The notes: a model not told the origin generated them from the letters alone. A stretch of DNA of 13,053 bases from DASQHM01 sp035632095 (GCA_035632095.1 DASQHM010000204.1:1-13053); one strand, 5' to 3'; positions 1 to 7,655 are shown, counted from the first letter of the stretch. Numbers and translations: made by a program.

Positions 1-32
1 GTATCAAAGAGATATTTGCTGGCTTCGCGCAT
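1..32 (-). CDS. fliH: FliH/FlbE-like export-ATPase regulator, N-terminal fragment (cut by window edge)
   Basis: An ATG starts 3 bp after the fliG stop and opens a frame to the window edge encoding MREASKYLFD. Alphaproteobacterial FliH (FlbE in Caulobacter) commonly begins with a short K-[FY]-LFD motif like this one, and fliH/flbE follows fliG in the Caulobacter fliF operon. FliH binds the flagellar export ATPase FliI at the base of the export apparatus. Only ten codons are visible, so the call rests on position, spacing and this short motif. There is no strong Shine-Dalgarno sequence inside the end of fliG, which fits translational coupling. Confidence 0.6.
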   Translation of the reverse strand, partial: MREASKYLFD

Positions 33-35
33 GGT

Positions 36-1052
36 TCAGTACACCAGCTCGTCTTCTTCCTTGTTGTCGGCCAGCATGATCTCGCCCTTCGCGGCCAGCT
101 CTTTGGCCGTGTTGACCATCAGCATCTGCGCCTCGTCCACGTCGCGGAGCCGCACCGGCCCCATGGCTTCCATGTCCTCGCGCAGGATCTTGCCGGCGCG
201 TTCGGACATATTCGAGAAGAAGAGGTCGCGCAGCGTGTCCGACGCGCCCTTGAGGGCCAGCGCCAGCTTGTCCTTCTCGACGCCGCGGAGCAGCGTCTGC
301 ACGCCGGAGGGATCGAGCTTTATCAGGTCCTCGAAGGTGAACATCAACGCCTTGATGCGCTCCGCGGCGTCGCGGTTCCGCTCTTCGAGCGAGGCGATGA
401 AGCGGTTCTCGGTATTGCGATCGAGATTGTTGAAGATCTCAGCCATCAGCTCATGGCTGTCGCGGCGGTTGGTGCGCGCCAAGTTGCTCATGAATTCGAC
501 GCGCAGCGTCTGCTCGACCTTTTCCAAAACCTCTTTTTGCACCGCCTCCATGCGCAGCATGCGGAGCACGACCTCCATGGCGAATTCCTCGGGCAGGGCG
601 GCGAGGACGCGCGCGGCATGCTCCGGCTTGATCTTCGACATGACCACGGCGACGGTTTGCGGATATTCGTTCTTCAGGTAGCTCGCCAAAACCTGCTCGT
701 TCACGTTGGCGAGCTTGTCCCACATGGTCCGGCCTGCGGGGCCGCGAATCTCTTCCATGATGGTTTCGACGCGGTCCTGCGGAAGAGCCTTCTGCAACAG
801 CCGTTCGGTGCTTTCGAAGCTGCCGATCACCGAACCGGTGCTCGACATTTGATTGGCGAACTCGACGAACAGCTTTTCCATCAGGTCGGAGGAGATCGAG
901 CCGAGATTCGCCATGGTCTGCGAAATCTCCTTGATCTCGTCGTCGTCCAGCATCGACCAGATTTTCGCGCTGTGCTCCTCGCCGAGAGATAGCAGCATGA
1001 TTGCCGCCTTTTGCGGTCCGGTAAGCGATCTCAGGTCATCACGCGCGGCCAT
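36..1052 (-). CDS. fliG: Flagellar motor switch protein FliG
   Basis: FliG is the rotor protein of the C ring; it links the FliF ring to FliM/FliN and interacts with the stator to produce torque. The product is 338 aa, the usual family length. The N-terminal domain (about residues 8-115) begins SLTGPQKAAIMLLSLG. The middle domain carries the family EHPQ motif as EYPQ (129-132), followed by PEHAARVLAALP. The C-terminal domain ends with the charged torque-helix region (about 279-301, SERAGKILREDMEAMGPVR), which keeps the family's Arg and Asp/Glu residues. The ATG lies 17 bp after the fliF stop with a GAGGA-type ribosome site between them, so fliF and fliG are co-transcribed. The EHPQ His-to-Tyr change is conservative; I cannot say how common it is. 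Confidence 0.98.
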   Translation of the reverse strand: MAARDDLRSLTGPQKAAIMLLSLGEEHSAKIWSMLDDDEIKEISQTMANLGSISSDLMEKLFVEFANQMSSTGSVIGSFESTERLLQKALPQDRVETIMEEIRGPAGRTMWDKLANVNEQVLASYLKNEYPQTVAVVMSKIKPEHAARVLAALPEEFAMEVVLRMLRMEAVQKEVLEKVEQTLRVEFMSNLARTNRRDSHELMAEIFNNLDRNTENRFIASLEERNRDAAERIKALMFTFEDLIKLDPSGVQTLLRGVEKDKLALALKGASDTLRDLFFSNMSERAGKILREDMEAMGPVRLRDVDEAQMLMVNTAKELAAKGEIMLADNKEEDELVY

Positions 1053-1069
1053 GGATCAGCGTCCTCGCC

Positions 1070-2731
1070 TCACGTGTCCTGGTAGAGCCAGTTGCGCACG
1101 ATCGCAACGGCCTCCTCGGGATGCTTCTCGACGATTTCGCCGATCTTCTTGAGGCTGGAAGCCTTCACTTGACCCTCCACTCTCGCGATGTCGATCATGG
1201 CTTCGATGTTGTTGCGTGGAACTTCGGAGGAAAGCGGCGTCAATTCGCTTCCGACACCGCCGGGCAGCGCGGGCAGCGAAGAGCTTCCGTCAGGCAGCAT
1301 TGGCACGCTGGGCGCCGCCGGGTCGACCGGGCGCGGCGCAAGCGCTCGCTGCAGCAACGGGCGCACGACCAGCAGCAGTACGAGCAAGGCCACGATTCCG
1401 AGCACAAGCATTTCGGCAACGCGGAAAAGATCCTGCTTTCCGAGGCCGAAGAAATTCAGCTCCTCGATGGGCGGCGGCAGATCCTCGATGCCAGCGAACG
1501 GCATGTTGACGACTTCGACAGAATCGCCGCGCTTGGCGTCGAACCCGATGGCAGAGCGTACCAGCGTCGCGATCTGGTCGAGCTCTTCCTTGCTGCGCGG
1601 CGTGTACGTCTTGGCCCCATCCTTGCCGGTGCCGCGCACGCCGTTCACCAGGACGGCGACGGAGACGCGGCGGATCACGCCGGCTTCGCGCACCTGGGTG
1701 CGAATGGTCTTCGATATCTCGTAGTTGACCGTCTCTTCCTGGCGGCCGTTATTGCTCGACGACTTGTTGCCGCCGGCCTTGCTCCCCTTGGCGTCGGGAA
1801 GATTGTTGCCGACGGAGACGGTGTTGCCCGAATCCTGGTCGGTCGAAGCGGCGTTTTCGGCGACGGTCTGCGTGGAGCGAACCACCTGTCCGTCGGGGTC
1901 GAAGAGTTCCTGATTGGTGGTGATGCGGTCGAAGTCGACGTCGGCGGTGATCTCGGCGCGCACGTTGCCGGCGCCGACCGATTTTTCGACCAGCTGCTCG
2001 ATCTCGCGGCGCATCCGGTCTTCGATGCCGCCTCGCACCTCGTTGATGTTGGTCTGGCTGGTCGCGCCTCCGGGCCCCGCATCGTCGCTGCGCGCGAGCA
2101 GCGTGCCCCGGTCGTCGACGATCGAAATATGCGATGCCTTGAGCCCCGGAACCGCCGCGGCCACCAAGTTCTCGACCGCGAGCACCTGCTGCCGGTCGAG
2201 CCGGTTCACGCCGCGCATCTTCAGCAGGATGGAAGCGCTCGGCTCCTGCGTGTCGCGGCTGAATGCTTCGCGCCGGGGCAGGACGAGATGCACGCGCGCG
2301 TTCGACACGCCTTCGATGGCGCGGATCGTGCGGGCAAGCTCGCCTTCGAGCGCTCGCAGGTGATTGAGGTTCTGCACGAAGTTGGTCGTGCCGAGCGAAT
2401 CGGTGCGGTCGAAGATCTCATAGCCGATGGTGCCGCCGGACGGCAGGCCGTCTTGGGCCAGCGACAGGCGAAGCCTGAGCGCCTGATCCTCCGGCACCAG
2501 GATCTGCGTGCCGTTGCCGCGCAACTCGTAAGGCACGTGCAGGGCGTCGAGCTTGGCGACGATTTGTCCCGATTCCTGCATGTCCAGACCGCCGTAGAGC
2601 AGCGACATCGGGCCTTGCGCCAATCGGCCGACGACCAGGACGAAAATCAGGATGGCCGCCGCGGCGCTGCCGCCGATGATCGCGAGCCGCGAGGGTCCCA
2701 TCCCGCGCAGCGTCTGCAGCAATCCATTCAC
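1070..2731 (-). CDS. fliF: Flagellar MS-ring protein FliF
   Basis: FliF forms the MS ring in the inner membrane, the base on which the rotor and export gate assemble. From the chosen start the product is 553 aa. The first membrane segment is at about residues 17-36 and is followed by the YscJ/FliF ring-building region (about 43-220), which includes ELARTIRAIEGV and ARVHLVLPRR. A low-complexity Ser/Asn/Gly linker (about 310-330) comes before the FliF C domain. The second membrane segment is at about 440-458 (MLVLGIVALLVLLLVV). The last residues, VRNWLYQD, match the FliG-binding tail. Start choice: a GTG at 2740 is possible, but the GTG at 2731 gives the typical MNGLLQTLRGMGPSRLA N-terminus and has AAGGTGA five bases upstream, so I prefer it. 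First gene of fliF-fliG-fliH. Confidence 0.97.
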   Translation of the reverse strand: MNGLLQTLRGMGPSRLAIIGGSAAAAILIFVLVVGRLAQGPMSLLYGGLDMQESGQIVAKLDALHVPYELRGNGTQILVPEDQALRLRLSLAQDGLPSGGTIGYEIFDRTDSLGTTNFVQNLNHLRALEGELARTIRAIEGVSNARVHLVLPRREAFSRDTQEPSASILLKMRGVNRLDRQQVLAVENLVAAAVPGLKASHISIVDDRGTLLARSDDAGPGGATSQTNINEVRGGIEDRMRREIEQLVEKSVGAGNVRAEITADVDFDRITTNQELFDPDGQVVRSTQTVAENAASTDQDSGNTVSVGNNLPDAKGSKAGGNKSSSNNGRQEETVNYEISKTIRTQVREAGVIRRVSVAVLVNGVRGTGKDGAKTYTPRSKEELDQIATLVRSAIGFDAKRGDSVEVVNMPFAGIEDLPPPIEELNFFGLGKQDLFRVAEMLVLGIVALLVLLLVVRPLLQRALAPRPVDPAAPSVPMLPDGSSSLPALPGGVGSELTPLSSEVPRNNIEAMIDIARVEGQVKASSLKKIGEIVEKHPEEAVAIVRNWLYQDT

Positions 2732-2827
2732 CGGCTTCACCTTTGCAACATTGCGCGCTGCCGGCTTGGACGCCGGCTTCGGTGCGGAAAACCTAGGCGG
2801 TGCCTGGTGAAGAACCCGTTAATTTGC

Positions 2828-2840
2828 GGCAAAAATTGCC
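2828..2840. promoter_or_regulatory. Palindromic GGCA-N5-TGCC element, copy 1 (ftr-like, candidate FlbD site)
   Basis: GGCAAAAATTGCC is a perfect 5-bp inverted repeat with a 3-bp centre. With the preceding base it reads CGGC-N2-AAA-N2-GC, which matches the core of the Caulobacter ftr consensus as I remember it. It overlaps the spacer of the CtrA-like half site TTAAC (minus strand), so a bound regulator could compete with CtrA at the fliF promoter. Confidence 0.45.
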
Positions 2841-2845
2841 TATCG

Positions 2846-2858
2846 GGCAGAATTTGCC
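2846..2858. promoter_or_regulatory. Palindromic GGCA-N5-TGCC element, copy 2 (ftr-like, candidate FlbD site)
   Basis: GGCAGAATTTGCC has the same arms as copy 1 with one mismatch. The two centres are 18 bp apart, close to two helical turns, so both could be bound on the same DNA face by cooperating dimers. Confidence 0.4.
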
Positions 2859-2899
2859 GGACGGCGGGACGGCGGCTTTCCGGCACCGCAAAACGTCAA

Positions 2900-2923
2900 C
2901 GGCCCGGTATGGGAGCCGGGCCG
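2900..2923 (-). terminator. Hairpin downstream of sciP, probable terminator
   Basis: The arms CGGCCCGG (2900-2907) and CCGGGCCG (2916-2923) form a perfect 8-bp GC stem with an 8-base loop. On the minus strand the stem is followed by TTGACGTTTTGC, which is only modestly T-rich. It lies 30 bp after the sciP stop and before the fliF promoter elements, so it probably separates the two transcription units. Confidence 0.5.
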
Positions 2924-2953
2924 CCGACGCGATGGATAAACCGATGGTTCGGA

Positions 2954-3262
2954 TCAGTCGGAATGACTGGTTGTGTCGTCTTCAGGCGTCAATCGATAAT
3001 CCTGCAGCCGGGTCGCACGCAAACCGGGCAGGCCATACGATTCGATCGCCCGCTGCCACGAGAGGAACTCCTCGACCGACAGCGTGTAGCGTTGGCAAGC
3101 CTCGTCAAGGCTGATCAAGCCGCCGCGCACCGCTGCGACGACTTCAGCCTTACGCCGAATGACCCACCGCTTCGTATCGGCGGGCGGCAGGTCATCGAGC
3201 GTCATCGGCTTCCCCTCAGGGCCGATGATGCTGGCCGCTGGACTTGGGGCACTGCTCAGCAT
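2954..3262 (-). CDS. sciP: SciP-like CtrA inhibitor (DUF1153 family)
   Basis: The product is 102 aa, a small cytoplasmic helix-turn-helix protein of the DUF1153 family. The diagnostic core is at residues 12-90: IIGPEGKPMTLDDLPP, then TKRWVIRRKAEVVAAVRGGL, then SLDEACQRY and FLSWQ, ending in LRATRLQDYR. In Caulobacter crescentus, SciP accumulates in G1 swarmer cells, binds CtrA and blocks its activation of transcription; direct DNA binding has also been reported. It stands alone between flgE and fliF, with a 148-bp leader containing a CtrA-like box and a terminator hairpin behind it. An AGAGG ribosome-binding stretch lies rather far (about 10 bases) from the ATG. The short acidic tail (EDDTTSHSD) looks variable. 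Confidence 0.94.
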   Translation of the reverse strand: MLSSAPSPAASIIGPEGKPMTLDDLPPADTKRWVIRRKAEVVAAVRGGLISLDEACQRYTLSVEEFLSWQRAIESYGLPGLRATRLQDYRLTPEDDTTSHSD

Positions 3263-3410
3263 GAGAGCTATACCTCTACGCGATTACATACCGAACCGTA
3301 CCAACCCCCATTTAAGGAAAGCCTAATGGGATTGGTTAATTAGCTATGGTTTGAACTCTCGAAACGGTGGTATTTTTGAGCGCTTTTCTAGGCAACCTCA
3401 GAGAAGCGGA
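3263..3410. promoter_or_regulatory. flgE-sciP intergenic region
   Basis: This AT-richer 148-bp stretch separates the flgE stop from the sciP start. It contains a CtrA-like box (3312-3326) and a nearby TTAATTAG stretch (3336-3343). An imperfect hairpin just after flgE (arms CGCTTCTC and GAAAAGCG on the minus strand) has one mismatch and no T-tract, so I do not call a terminator. No small gene is visible. Confidence 0.45.
3312..3326 (-). promoter_or_regulatory. CtrA-like box upstream of sciP
   Basis: The minus strand reads TTAG-GCTTTCC-TTAA, a 7-of-8 match to TTAA-N7-TTAA with the exact 7-bp spacer. It ends about 50 bp before the sciP ATG, a place where a CtrA-activated promoter would overlap its -35 region. 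In Caulobacter, sciP itself is activated by CtrA, so a box here is expected. Confidence 0.5.
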
Positions 3411-5087
3411 TTACTGCTTCAGCTGGATCAGTTCGTTGAGCATTTGGTCGGTCGTGGTGATGATCTTGCCGGCGGCCGAATAGGCGCGCTGGGTGATGAT
3501 CATGTTGGTGAATTCCGTGGCGAGGTCGACGGTCGACGCCTCGAGCGTGCCGGGCGAGATGCTGCCGGCGGAGCCGGTCGTCGGTTGCTGCAGCGAGACC
3601 TGCCCGGCTTCCGGGGTCAACCCGTAGGCGTTGCCGGTCTGGTTCGACAGGCCGTCGGCATTCGGGAAGATCGCCAGCGGCAATTGATACAGGTTGCGGG
3701 TCTGGCCGTTGCTGAACTGCGCGGTGACGATCCCGGCGTTGCTCACCGTCACGCCGGTGAACGATCCGAAAATCGTGCCGTTCACCGAAGACGAGATTTG
3801 CTGCGAGGGCGTGTCAAATTGCGTGAACCCGTCCGCCTGGCCATCCGTGCCGAGGCCGAGCGTGATCTTGCTGGGCGAGATTCCGAGGCTGCTGTTCCAG
3901 GTGATGTTCAGTGTCGAGGGAATCGTTGTGCCGGCCGCGTTGAGCGTGCCATCGGCGTTGAAGCTGATGATGCCGCTCGCCACCAAGCCGTTCGGATTGG
4001 CGATCGGGTCGGTATCGGTCGGCGGCTGGATGAAGACTTCACCGCGCCACTGGTTGGGCGATGTACCGTCCTTGACGAAGGCCAATGTAAGCTGGCGCGT
4101 GCCGCCCTGGGAATCGAAGATGCCGAGGCTGCGCTCGAACTGCGGCGTCACCGTGCCGTTTGCCAGGTCGCCGACCGCGTAAGTCGCACCGCCGGTCGTG
4201 GTGGCAAAGAGCGGCGTGCCGCCGGCGCCATTCAACGTTCCCGCGACCGTGATCGGCGCGGTGGGGTTCTTGCCCGCGACGCTGATCGTCGGGTTTGCGC
4301 CGCTCGACAGCGTCGCCGTCAATCCGACCGTGCCGTTGATGGCGTTGACGAGGTCTTGCAGCGTGTTGAATTCGCCGTTGGCCGTGTTCGGCGCCGCAGA
4401 CTTGTATGTGAAGGTATGCGTTATCGCGCCATTTGTGATGGTGAAGGTGTTGTTGTTGGCGAGCTTGGTCACGCCGGTCACGTCGGTCGTGGCGTTGATG
4501 CCGAGCGCGTTGTTCGTGATCACCTGAGGACCGTTGACACCCGGTGTCTGCGACGCTTGCAGGTTGGCTTTCATGCTCACGGCCGTGGTCGGCGTGGCGG
4601 TGCCGGTAAGGCCGTTGATGTTGACGGTCGACAGCGCGGTCAGATCGCTCCGGTTCACCGGAATGGCGCCGTTGCTGTTGATCTTCCAACCTTGCAGGTA
4701 TAGGCCGGCCGCATTGCGCAGATTGCCGTTGGCGTCCGCCGTGAACGATCCGGCGCGGGTGAACATGTACTGGCCGTCGGTCGCCGTCGGATTGATCACG
4801 CTGTTGACGACGAATAGACCGTTGCCGGTGATGCTGAGGTCGGTCGGCGAGGCCGACGACTGCAGCAGGCCTTGCTGCGTCACCAGATTGAGCGGCGACG
4901 CACTCACGCCGCCCGGCGTATAGGTGGAGGCGGTCATCGGCTCGGTGACAAGGGTGGAAAACCGCTCCTCCGTCCGCTTGTAGCCGACGGTATCGACGTT
5001 GGTGATGTTGTCCGAGATGGCGCCAAGCGCTTCGCTTTGCGCGGTCAGGCCCGATACTCCGGAAAACAATGCGCCATAGAGGCTCAT
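3411..5087 (-). CDS. flgE: Flagellar hook protein FlgE
   Basis: FlgE polymerises into the hook, the flexible joint outside the cell, after export through the flagellar type III apparatus. The product is 558 aa, longer than the roughly 400-aa enterobacterial form and close to the long alphaproteobacterial forms. The N-terminal rod-type motif (residues 3-40: LYGALFSGVSGLTAQSEAL, ISDNITNVDTVGYKR) and the C-terminal motif (about 516-558, DLATEFTNMIITQRAYSAAGK) are the paired D0/D1 helices of axial proteins. Between them lie Thr/Asn/Gly-rich surface domains, including a module at about 211-290 (FTITNGAITHTFTYKSA, then FNTLQDLVNAIN) absent from short FlgE. There are no cysteines, as is usual for exported axial proteins. 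AGGAGAG lies just before the ATG. Last gene of fliK-flgD-flgE. Confidence 0.98.
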   Translation of the reverse strand: MSLYGALFSGVSGLTAQSEALGAISDNITNVDTVGYKRTEERFSTLVTEPMTASTYTPGGVSASPLNLVTQQGLLQSSASPTDLSITGNGLFVVNSVINPTATDGQYMFTRAGSFTADANGNLRNAAGLYLQGWKINSNGAIPVNRSDLTALSTVNINGLTGTATPTTAVSMKANLQASQTPGVNGPQVITNNALGINATTDVTGVTKLANNNTFTITNGAITHTFTYKSAAPNTANGEFNTLQDLVNAINGTVGLTATLSSGANPTISVAGKNPTAPITVAGTLNGAGGTPLFATTTGGATYAVGDLANGTVTPQFERSLGIFDSQGGTRQLTLAFVKDGTSPNQWRGEVFIQPPTDTDPIANPNGLVASGIISFNADGTLNAAGTTIPSTLNITWNSSLGISPSKITLGLGTDGQADGFTQFDTPSQQISSSVNGTIFGSFTGVTVSNAGIVTAQFSNGQTRNLYQLPLAIFPNADGLSNQTGNAYGLTPEAGQVSLQQPTTGSAGSISPGTLEASTVDLATEFTNMIITQRAYSAAGKIITTTDQMLNELIQLKQ

Positions 5088-5108
5088 GTCACTCTCCTAT
5101 ACGTGCGT

Positions 5109-5909
5109 CTAGTTGCTGGCCGGCGGCGTGTTGCCGGTTGTGCCGGTTGTGCCGGTCGTGCCGGTATTGCCCGTCAGGGCATTGACCAGGTTGCTGACAA
5201 GGCTGGGGGAGGCACTCGCGGTATTCGTCGCGGACGTGCCGCTGTTCACCGAGACAACGTCGGTCACGCGAACTTTGTTCGCGCCCACGACGAGGAATTG
5301 CGTGCCTGAGTCGGCCTCGATGCTGCCGACTTGACCGGTAATCTGAGTGCTGACGGTAACTTGCGCTCCCGCGCTGTCGGTGGCGGCCACGCTCAGCGTG
5401 TAGATGCCGTCGACCGCCTTCAGGCCGTTGGTCATGGTGCCGTCCCATGCGAAACCATGCGTGCCTTGCGCAGGATTTCCTCCGGTTTGCAGCATGGTCT
5501 TGCCCTTCGCGTCCGTGATGGTGAGCGTCACGTTTGCCGCATCCTTCGGCAGCGCGTATTGCCAATTGGCCTGACCGCCCGCCAGTGACGTCGTGTTGCC
5601 GTTGGCCGTAATCGTCTTGCCCAGGTAATTGACCACGTTGGCCGACTGGCTCGATTGCGTCAGGGCCAGCAGCTGCTCCAGGTTCTGGTTGGTCGCAATC
5701 GTCTGCTGCACGCCGGTCATTTCGACGAGCTGCTGGGTGAACTGACTGGAATCGAGCGGCTGCAAAGGGTCTTGATTCTTCAGCTGCGTGGTCAGCAGGG
5801 TCAGGAACGTGTTGAAGTCGCCCGTCAGCGATTGAGCCGCAGCCGTCGCGGCGCTTTGCTGCTGTTGTTGTGCGGTCGGAGCGGTGGTGGCAGGCGCGGT
5901 TGTGGTCAT
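5109..5909 (-). CDS. flgD: Flagellar hook-capping protein FlgD
   Basis: FlgD sits as a scaffold cap on the growing hook and lets FlgE subunits assemble; it is later replaced by FlgK. The product is 266 aa. The hallmark N-terminal region is at residues 30-75 (DFNTFLTLLTTQLKNQDPLQPLD, then QLVEMTGVQQT). The capping domain follows, with the family pattern HGFAWDGTMTNGLKAVDGIYTLSV at about 151-174. Residues 14-18 are a run of glutamines. The tail (about 248-266) is a TTG repeat followed by PPASN, encoded by a 9-bp tandem repeat. A GGAG ribosome site precedes the ATG. The gene starts 12 bp after the fliK stop and ends 21 bp before flgE. Confidence 0.96.
   Translation of the reverse strand: MTTTAPATTAPTAQQQQQSAATAAAQSLTGDFNTFLTLLTTQLKNQDPLQPLDSSQFTQQLVEMTGVQQTIATNQNLEQLLALTQSSQSANVVNYLGKTITANGNTTSLAGGQANWQYALPKDAANVTLTITDAKGKTMLQTGGNPAQGTHGFAWDGTMTNGLKAVDGIYTLSVAATDSAGAQVTVSTQITGQVGSIEADSGTQFLVVGANKVRVTDVVSVNSGTSATNTASASPSLVSNLVNALTGNTGTTGTTGTTGNTPPASN
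5132..5176 (-). repeat. 9-bp in-frame tandem repeat at the 3' end of flgD
   Basis: The plus strand shows TGCCGGTTG twice, then TGCCGGTCG, TGCCGGTAT and a decayed TGCCCGTCA: five units of 9 bp. They encode the T-T-G repeats near the FlgD C-terminus. Because the unit is a multiple of three, slippage would lengthen or shorten the tail without a frameshift. Confidence 0.8.
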
Positions 5910-5921
5910 GTTCCGTCTCCG

Positions 5922-7601
5922 TTACACGCGAATGTCCAGGCCGCCGTCGGCACCCCGGAAAGTCGCGCGCGCAAATGATTTGCCGGTCGTCTTGGCGTGT
6001 TCGGAGCCGCTGTTTCCGGTATTGTCCTTCAACGCAGCACTTGAATCGCCGAACGCGTGGCCGTTCTGGCCCGGGTTCCTCCCTTCGTTGCGCAGACTGA
6101 AGCTGAGCGACTGGTTGTCGGCATTGAGCCCGGCGTCCTGCAGGGCGCGCTGGAGCGAGCCGGCGTCGCGTTGCAGCATGTCGAGGGTCTGCCGGCTGTC
6201 GGCAGCGATGACGGCGAGCACGCGGCCGTCGTGGCCGACATCCATCTTGACCTCGACCTTTCCGAGGCCGTTCGGCTCAAGCTCGATGCGAATTCGATCG
6301 ACGCCCTCTTGAACGGCTTTCGCCAAATGCACCGCGACTTGCTCAGCGGGTCCCGGCACCGCCAAAGGATTTGCCGGTGCTGCGGCCTGCGCCGGACTGG
6401 CCGGCAATGCCGAACCGATTGCGCCCGCCAGCGGAACGACCGTGGCGGGCTGACTATCGCCGCTCGGCTGCCCGGGCGTGCCGGATTCCGCCGGCGGGGC
6501 GCTTTGCGTGGCGGCGATTGCGGCAGGCGGCGCGGGAGAGTCGCTTGGAGTTGATTCGATCTGCGTCAGGGTCTGTCCGGCATCTGTTGCGCCGGCGGCC
6601 AAACCGGAATCCGTGGTTGCGGCTGTCGCTGCGAGCAGCGACGCGCTCAGCAGCGGCTGGGTCGGTGTCGTTCCGGCGACGACGGAAACCTGTGCGCCGC
6701 CGAACAGCTTTTCCAACGCTTGGGTGGCGATGGCTTTCGAGCCGAGACTGAAGGTCTGGTCGGGCGTGGGCGTGGCTTGCGGCATCGTCGCCGCAGGTCC
6801 CGATGCATCGGCGCTCGCTGTCGTCGCGGCCTGGACGACCTGCGCCGGTGCGTCGCCGTTCTGCGCGGCAAGTTCGATCGCCGGAGTGCCGGCTATGCCT
6901 GGCGTTCCAGCCTGGTCGCTAGCGCCGCCGGCCGGTGTCGCCGCGGGCGCGGTCGTCGTGACCGCAGGTTCGGCGCTGGGCTGGGCGATCTGAACCGCCT
7001 GTTGCAACAAAGCGAGCAACAACGAAGCGGGATCCATGTCGGTAGGTTGGCTGCCCGTCGCCGGATCGACGACGCCGCCTTGTGCTGGCTCCGCGTTGAC
7101 GACGATGCTGCTGGTGATGACTGGAGCAATGGCGACAATCGCCGGCGGCGTTTGATCGTTTGCGCTAGCCGCGACCGGCTGAACGCAATTCTGCGCGGTC
7201 GAACTCGCGTCATTGACTTCCTTGCCGTGATTTTCGCTCGAAGCGGAACCGTCGCTTGCGGCGTTGCGCGCGTCGCACTTTCCGTCAGGAGTGCCAGGCG
7301 AGGGTTGAGCGGCTGCGGCGGAGGTCTGGTCGGTCGTGCTCGCGGATTCAGGGCCGGAAGATGCGGGGCTGGCCGATCCGGGGCCGGCAGGTGCCGGGCT
7401 CGACGATGCGGCGCCCGCCGGTCCTGCCGGCGAAGACGCAGCCGCCTGGTGCGTCGCATGACAAGGGGCATTGCCGTCGTTCGCGGCGCCATCGCTCGCG
7501 TTACTGGTCAGAAAACTGACGAAGGCGGCGCTGGCGGAATCCGAAATAGGCAGCGAAGCTCGCGCCTTGGTGGCATTCGCAACGATAGCGTTGACGTCCA
7601 T
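5922..7601 (-). CDS. fliK: Flagellar hook-length control protein FliK
   Basis: FliK is an exported ruler that sets hook length and switches the export gate from hook to filament substrates. The product is 559 aa. A long, low-complexity Ala/Pro/Ser/Gln region (about residues 30-420) is followed by the conserved Flg_hook switch domain (about 423-510: HLAKAVQEGVDRIRIELEPNGLGKVEVKMDV). Start choice: the frame stays open up to 7805, but the upstream part is arginine-rich and spans the predicted sigma-54 promoter. The ATG at 7601 gives MDVNAIVANATKA and lies about 27 bases after the predicted transcript start; its ribosome site is weak. Three cysteines (47, 109, 139) are odd for an exported flagellar protein. 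First gene of fliK-flgD-flgE. Confidence 0.92.
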   Translation of the reverse strand: MDVNAIVANATKARASLPISDSASAAFVSFLTSNASDGAANDGNAPCHATHQAAASSPAGPAGAASSSPAPAGPGSASPASSGPESASTTDQTSAAAAQPSPGTPDGKCDARNAASDGSASSENHGKEVNDASSTAQNCVQPVAASANDQTPPAIVAIAPVITSSIVVNAEPAQGGVVDPATGSQPTDMDPASLLLALLQQAVQIAQPSAEPAVTTTAPAATPAGGASDQAGTPGIAGTPAIELAAQNGDAPAQVVQAATTASADASGPAATMPQATPTPDQTFSLGSKAIATQALEKLFGGAQVSVVAGTTPTQPLLSASLLAATAATTDSGLAAGATDAGQTLTQIESTPSDSPAPPAAIAATQSAPPAESGTPGQPSGDSQPATVVPLAGAIGSALPASPAQAAAPANPLAVPGPAEQVAVHLAKAVQEGVDRIRIELEPNGLGKVEVKMDVGHDGRVLAVIAADSRQTLDMLQRDAGSLQRALQDAGLNADNQSLSFSLRNEGRNPGQNGHAFGDSSAALKDNTGNSGSEHAKTTGKSFARATFRGADGGLDIRV

Positions 7602-7638
7602 GAAAAAATTGCTCGCGCGATGTCGACTGCGTCCATCT

Positions 7639-7655
7639 AGCAAGCCGTGGGCCAG
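7639..7655 (-). promoter_or_regulatory. Sigma-54 (-24/-12) promoter of fliK-flgD-flgE
   Basis: The minus strand reads CTGGCCCACGGCTTGCT. GG and GC are separated by exactly 10 bases, and TGGC and TTGCT match the sigma-54 consensus TGGCAC-N5-TTGC[AT]. The predicted transcript start is near 7628, about 27 bases before the fliK ATG. The element is almost identical to the one before flgK (TGGCCTCCGGCTTGCA). In Caulobacter, hook-class genes are sigma-54 dependent. Confidence 0.65.

Larger units (their letters stand above)
2741..2953. promoter_or_regulatory. sciP-fliF intergenic region (terminator plus fliF promoter region)
   Basis: This 213-bp stretch has no gene. From the sciP end it holds a strong hairpin (2900-2923), then two tandem 13-bp palindromes (2846-2858 and 2828-2840), then GTTAA (2818-2822), which read on the minus strand is TTAAC, the best-conserved half of a CtrA box. 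fliF starts about 85-90 bp further on. In Caulobacter, fliF is a CtrA-activated class II gene repressed by FlbD at an ftr element overlapping its promoter, and this arrangement resembles that. I could not assign a convincing -10 element. Confidence 0.5.

Noticed and set aside
1121..3343. Long plus-strand open frame (740 codons) across fliF and sciP
   Set aside because: It is antisense to two clear genes, its translation is Arg/Ala/His-rich with no recognisable domain, and it arises from GC-rich codon use on the other strand.
3378..3408. Hairpin after flgE as a terminator
   Set aside because: The stem has a mismatch and a long loop, and the minus strand continues with A-rich rather than T-rich sequence.
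3351..4703. Plus-strand open frame (450 codons) antisense to flgE
   Set aside because: Arg/Gly-rich low-complexity translation, with flgE fully supported on the other strand.
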